Assembly: GCA_902574225.1 (NCBI GenBank)
Contig: CACGMO010000013.1
Span: forward strand, 1-62,280
Source: an uncultured Alphaproteobacteria bacterium
Lineage (GTDB): Bacteria > Pseudomonadota > Alphaproteobacteria > Rhodobacterales > Rhodobacteraceae
Direction of reading: 5' to 3'
DNA: 62,280 nucleotides
Shown here: positions 61,608-62,280 of the stretch, one piece after another
Numbering within the stretch: the stretch's first letter is position 1
How the letters are laid out: each line of letters opens with the position of its first letter
Translations under genes and position numbers: made by a program
Notes under the pieces: model-generated
Databases searched by the model: none
What the model was told of the DNA's origin: nothing
What the model saw: only the letters and a program-made list of their open reading frames with translations

Positions 61608-62280
61608 GTGGCAGAAGAATTAGAAGCAGAGATAGAGGAGGAGGAGGAAGAATGTCCTAAATGTCCTCCGGTTGGAGCTCCAGCATGGATGGCCACGTTT
61701 GCAGATATGGCTACACTTCTGATGGCCTTCTTCGTTCTAATCCTATCATTTGCAGAATTTAATGTACCCAAATTCAAGCAAATATCTGGTTCGCTTAAAA
61801 ACGCATTTGGTGTTCAGCGATTAGTTCCGGTTGTTGAACAGCCAAAGGGTACTACAGTTTTATCCCTAAACTTCAGTCCTTCTCCTAGCCCTTCAGTTAC
61901 AAAGGAGATGACCCAACAAACAACAAATTTAGAAAAGAAGGAACTCGAAGTCAAAACAGAAGAGGACGAGGGAGGAGAGCAAGACAAAAGCGCTAAGGAA
62001 CTTGTAGAAGCGCTACAAGAAGCTGTTGATAAAGGCGAAATTAAAGTTGAGGCAATAGGTGAAGCCGTTAAAGTAGAGATCACCGATGAAGAAACAACCG
62101 CAACAGATCTCCCTAAATTAATACAAGAAACGCTGGAGGCTATTGAAGAAGCTAAAAATAAAACTGGAGTCACTGATCAAGAAGTATTATTCGGAGGACT
62201 TGAAGAAAAACTCAAAGAGCTAGCATCGCTTGCCCAGGACAAAGCTGACGGAGAGACCAGGGGGTCATCAAAAGATTCAG
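61608..62280 (+). CDS. motB: flagellar motor stator protein MotB (PomB-like), cut by window end
   Basis: The first 224 residues are visible. An acidic N-terminus (EEEEEE) leads to CPKCPPVGAPAWMATFADMATLLMAFFVLILSF, with the ion-binding Asp at D33 and one membrane helix. The plug/linker FAEFNVPKFKQISGSLKNAFGV follows. A long acidic linker (about 100-215, rich in Glu and Lys) precedes the expected OmpA-like peptidoglycan-binding domain, which lies outside the window. The start is GTG at 61608. It pairs with motA to form the flagellar stator. Confidence 0.9.
   Translation, partial: MAEELEAEIEEEEEECPKCPPVGAPAWMATFADMATLLMAFFVLILSFAEFNVPKFKQISGSLKNAFGVQRLVPVVEQPKGTTVLSLNFSPSPSPSVTKEMTQQTTNLEKKELEVKTEEDEGGEQDKSAKELVEALQEAVDKGEIKVEAIGEAVKVEITDEETTATDLPKLIQETLEAIEEAKNKTGVTDQEVLFGGLEEKLKELASLAQDKADGETRGSSKDS

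Overview
The window looks like a compact, low-GC (clearly AT-rich by eye) alphaproteobacterial chromosome, most likely a free-living marine planktonic lineage. The support is the combination of a class I lysyl-tRNA synthetase, an NDUFS4-like complex I accessory protein, a TRAP transporter, a valine-degradation operon, the alphaproteobacterial his gene order, sigma-54 with a PomAB-type flagellar stator, and a full mreBCD-PBP2-RodA elongation cluster. The last three argue against SAR11; a low-GC SAR116-like or related lineage is my guess only. Genes are tightly packed, with many 1-4 nt start/stop overlaps, convergent overlaps and frequent TTG/GTG starts.

Region 1 (1-5230) is accessory DNA next to an intact tRNA-Gln(UUG). 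Two extra copies of the 3' part of this tRNA lie at 806-852 (4 mismatches in 47 nt) and 3524-3570 (perfect), each followed by a related stretch of about 130 bp carrying GTTATCAG/GTTGTCAA-type repeats. I read this as two successive integrations at one tRNA attachment site, now without an integrase. The cargo is a DEAD-box helicase, a class III cyclase-TPR protein, a small unknown gene and a truncated carbamoyltransferase.

Region 2 (5281-13678) has kdsA and a ten-gene Mrp/Mnh cation antiporter cluster in the order of archaeal/MBH-type modules, with three antiporter-like large subunits. Region 3 (13675-21592) is the cell-elongation cluster (mreB, mreC, mreD, mrdA, rodA) with a hydroxyacid dehydrogenase at its end and a secreted 18-repeat MORN protein at its start. 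Region 4 (21740-36186) is housekeeping: nadE, gltX, ettA, nadD, dacB-like, terB-like, lysK, uvrB, NDUFS4-like, tRNA-Arg(UCU), EamA and pgi.

Region 5 (36316-43309) has a TRAP transporter, hsp20 and a TPP-riboswitch thiBPQ operon. Region 6 (43399-49738) holds an enoyl-CoA hydratase, a nitronate monooxygenase-like enzyme and the valine distal pathway (mmsA, acyl-CoA dehydrogenase, HIBCH, mmsB). Region 7 (49822-54640) has a tiny lipoprotein, glutathione peroxidase, a PsiE-family protein and the his cluster, split by an oppositely oriented DUF2147 gene.

Region 8 (54759-62280) appears to be a motility neighbourhood. It has rpoN, motA and motB (cut by the window end) and three near-identical sigma-54 promoters. 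These precede motA, an operon encoding a lytic transglycosylase, a small unknown protein and a voltage-gated K+ channel, and a previously easy-to-miss 56-residue gene just before rpoN. The sigma-54 set, the serial tRNA-Gln attachment sites and two probable AUA start codons are the most unusual observations.
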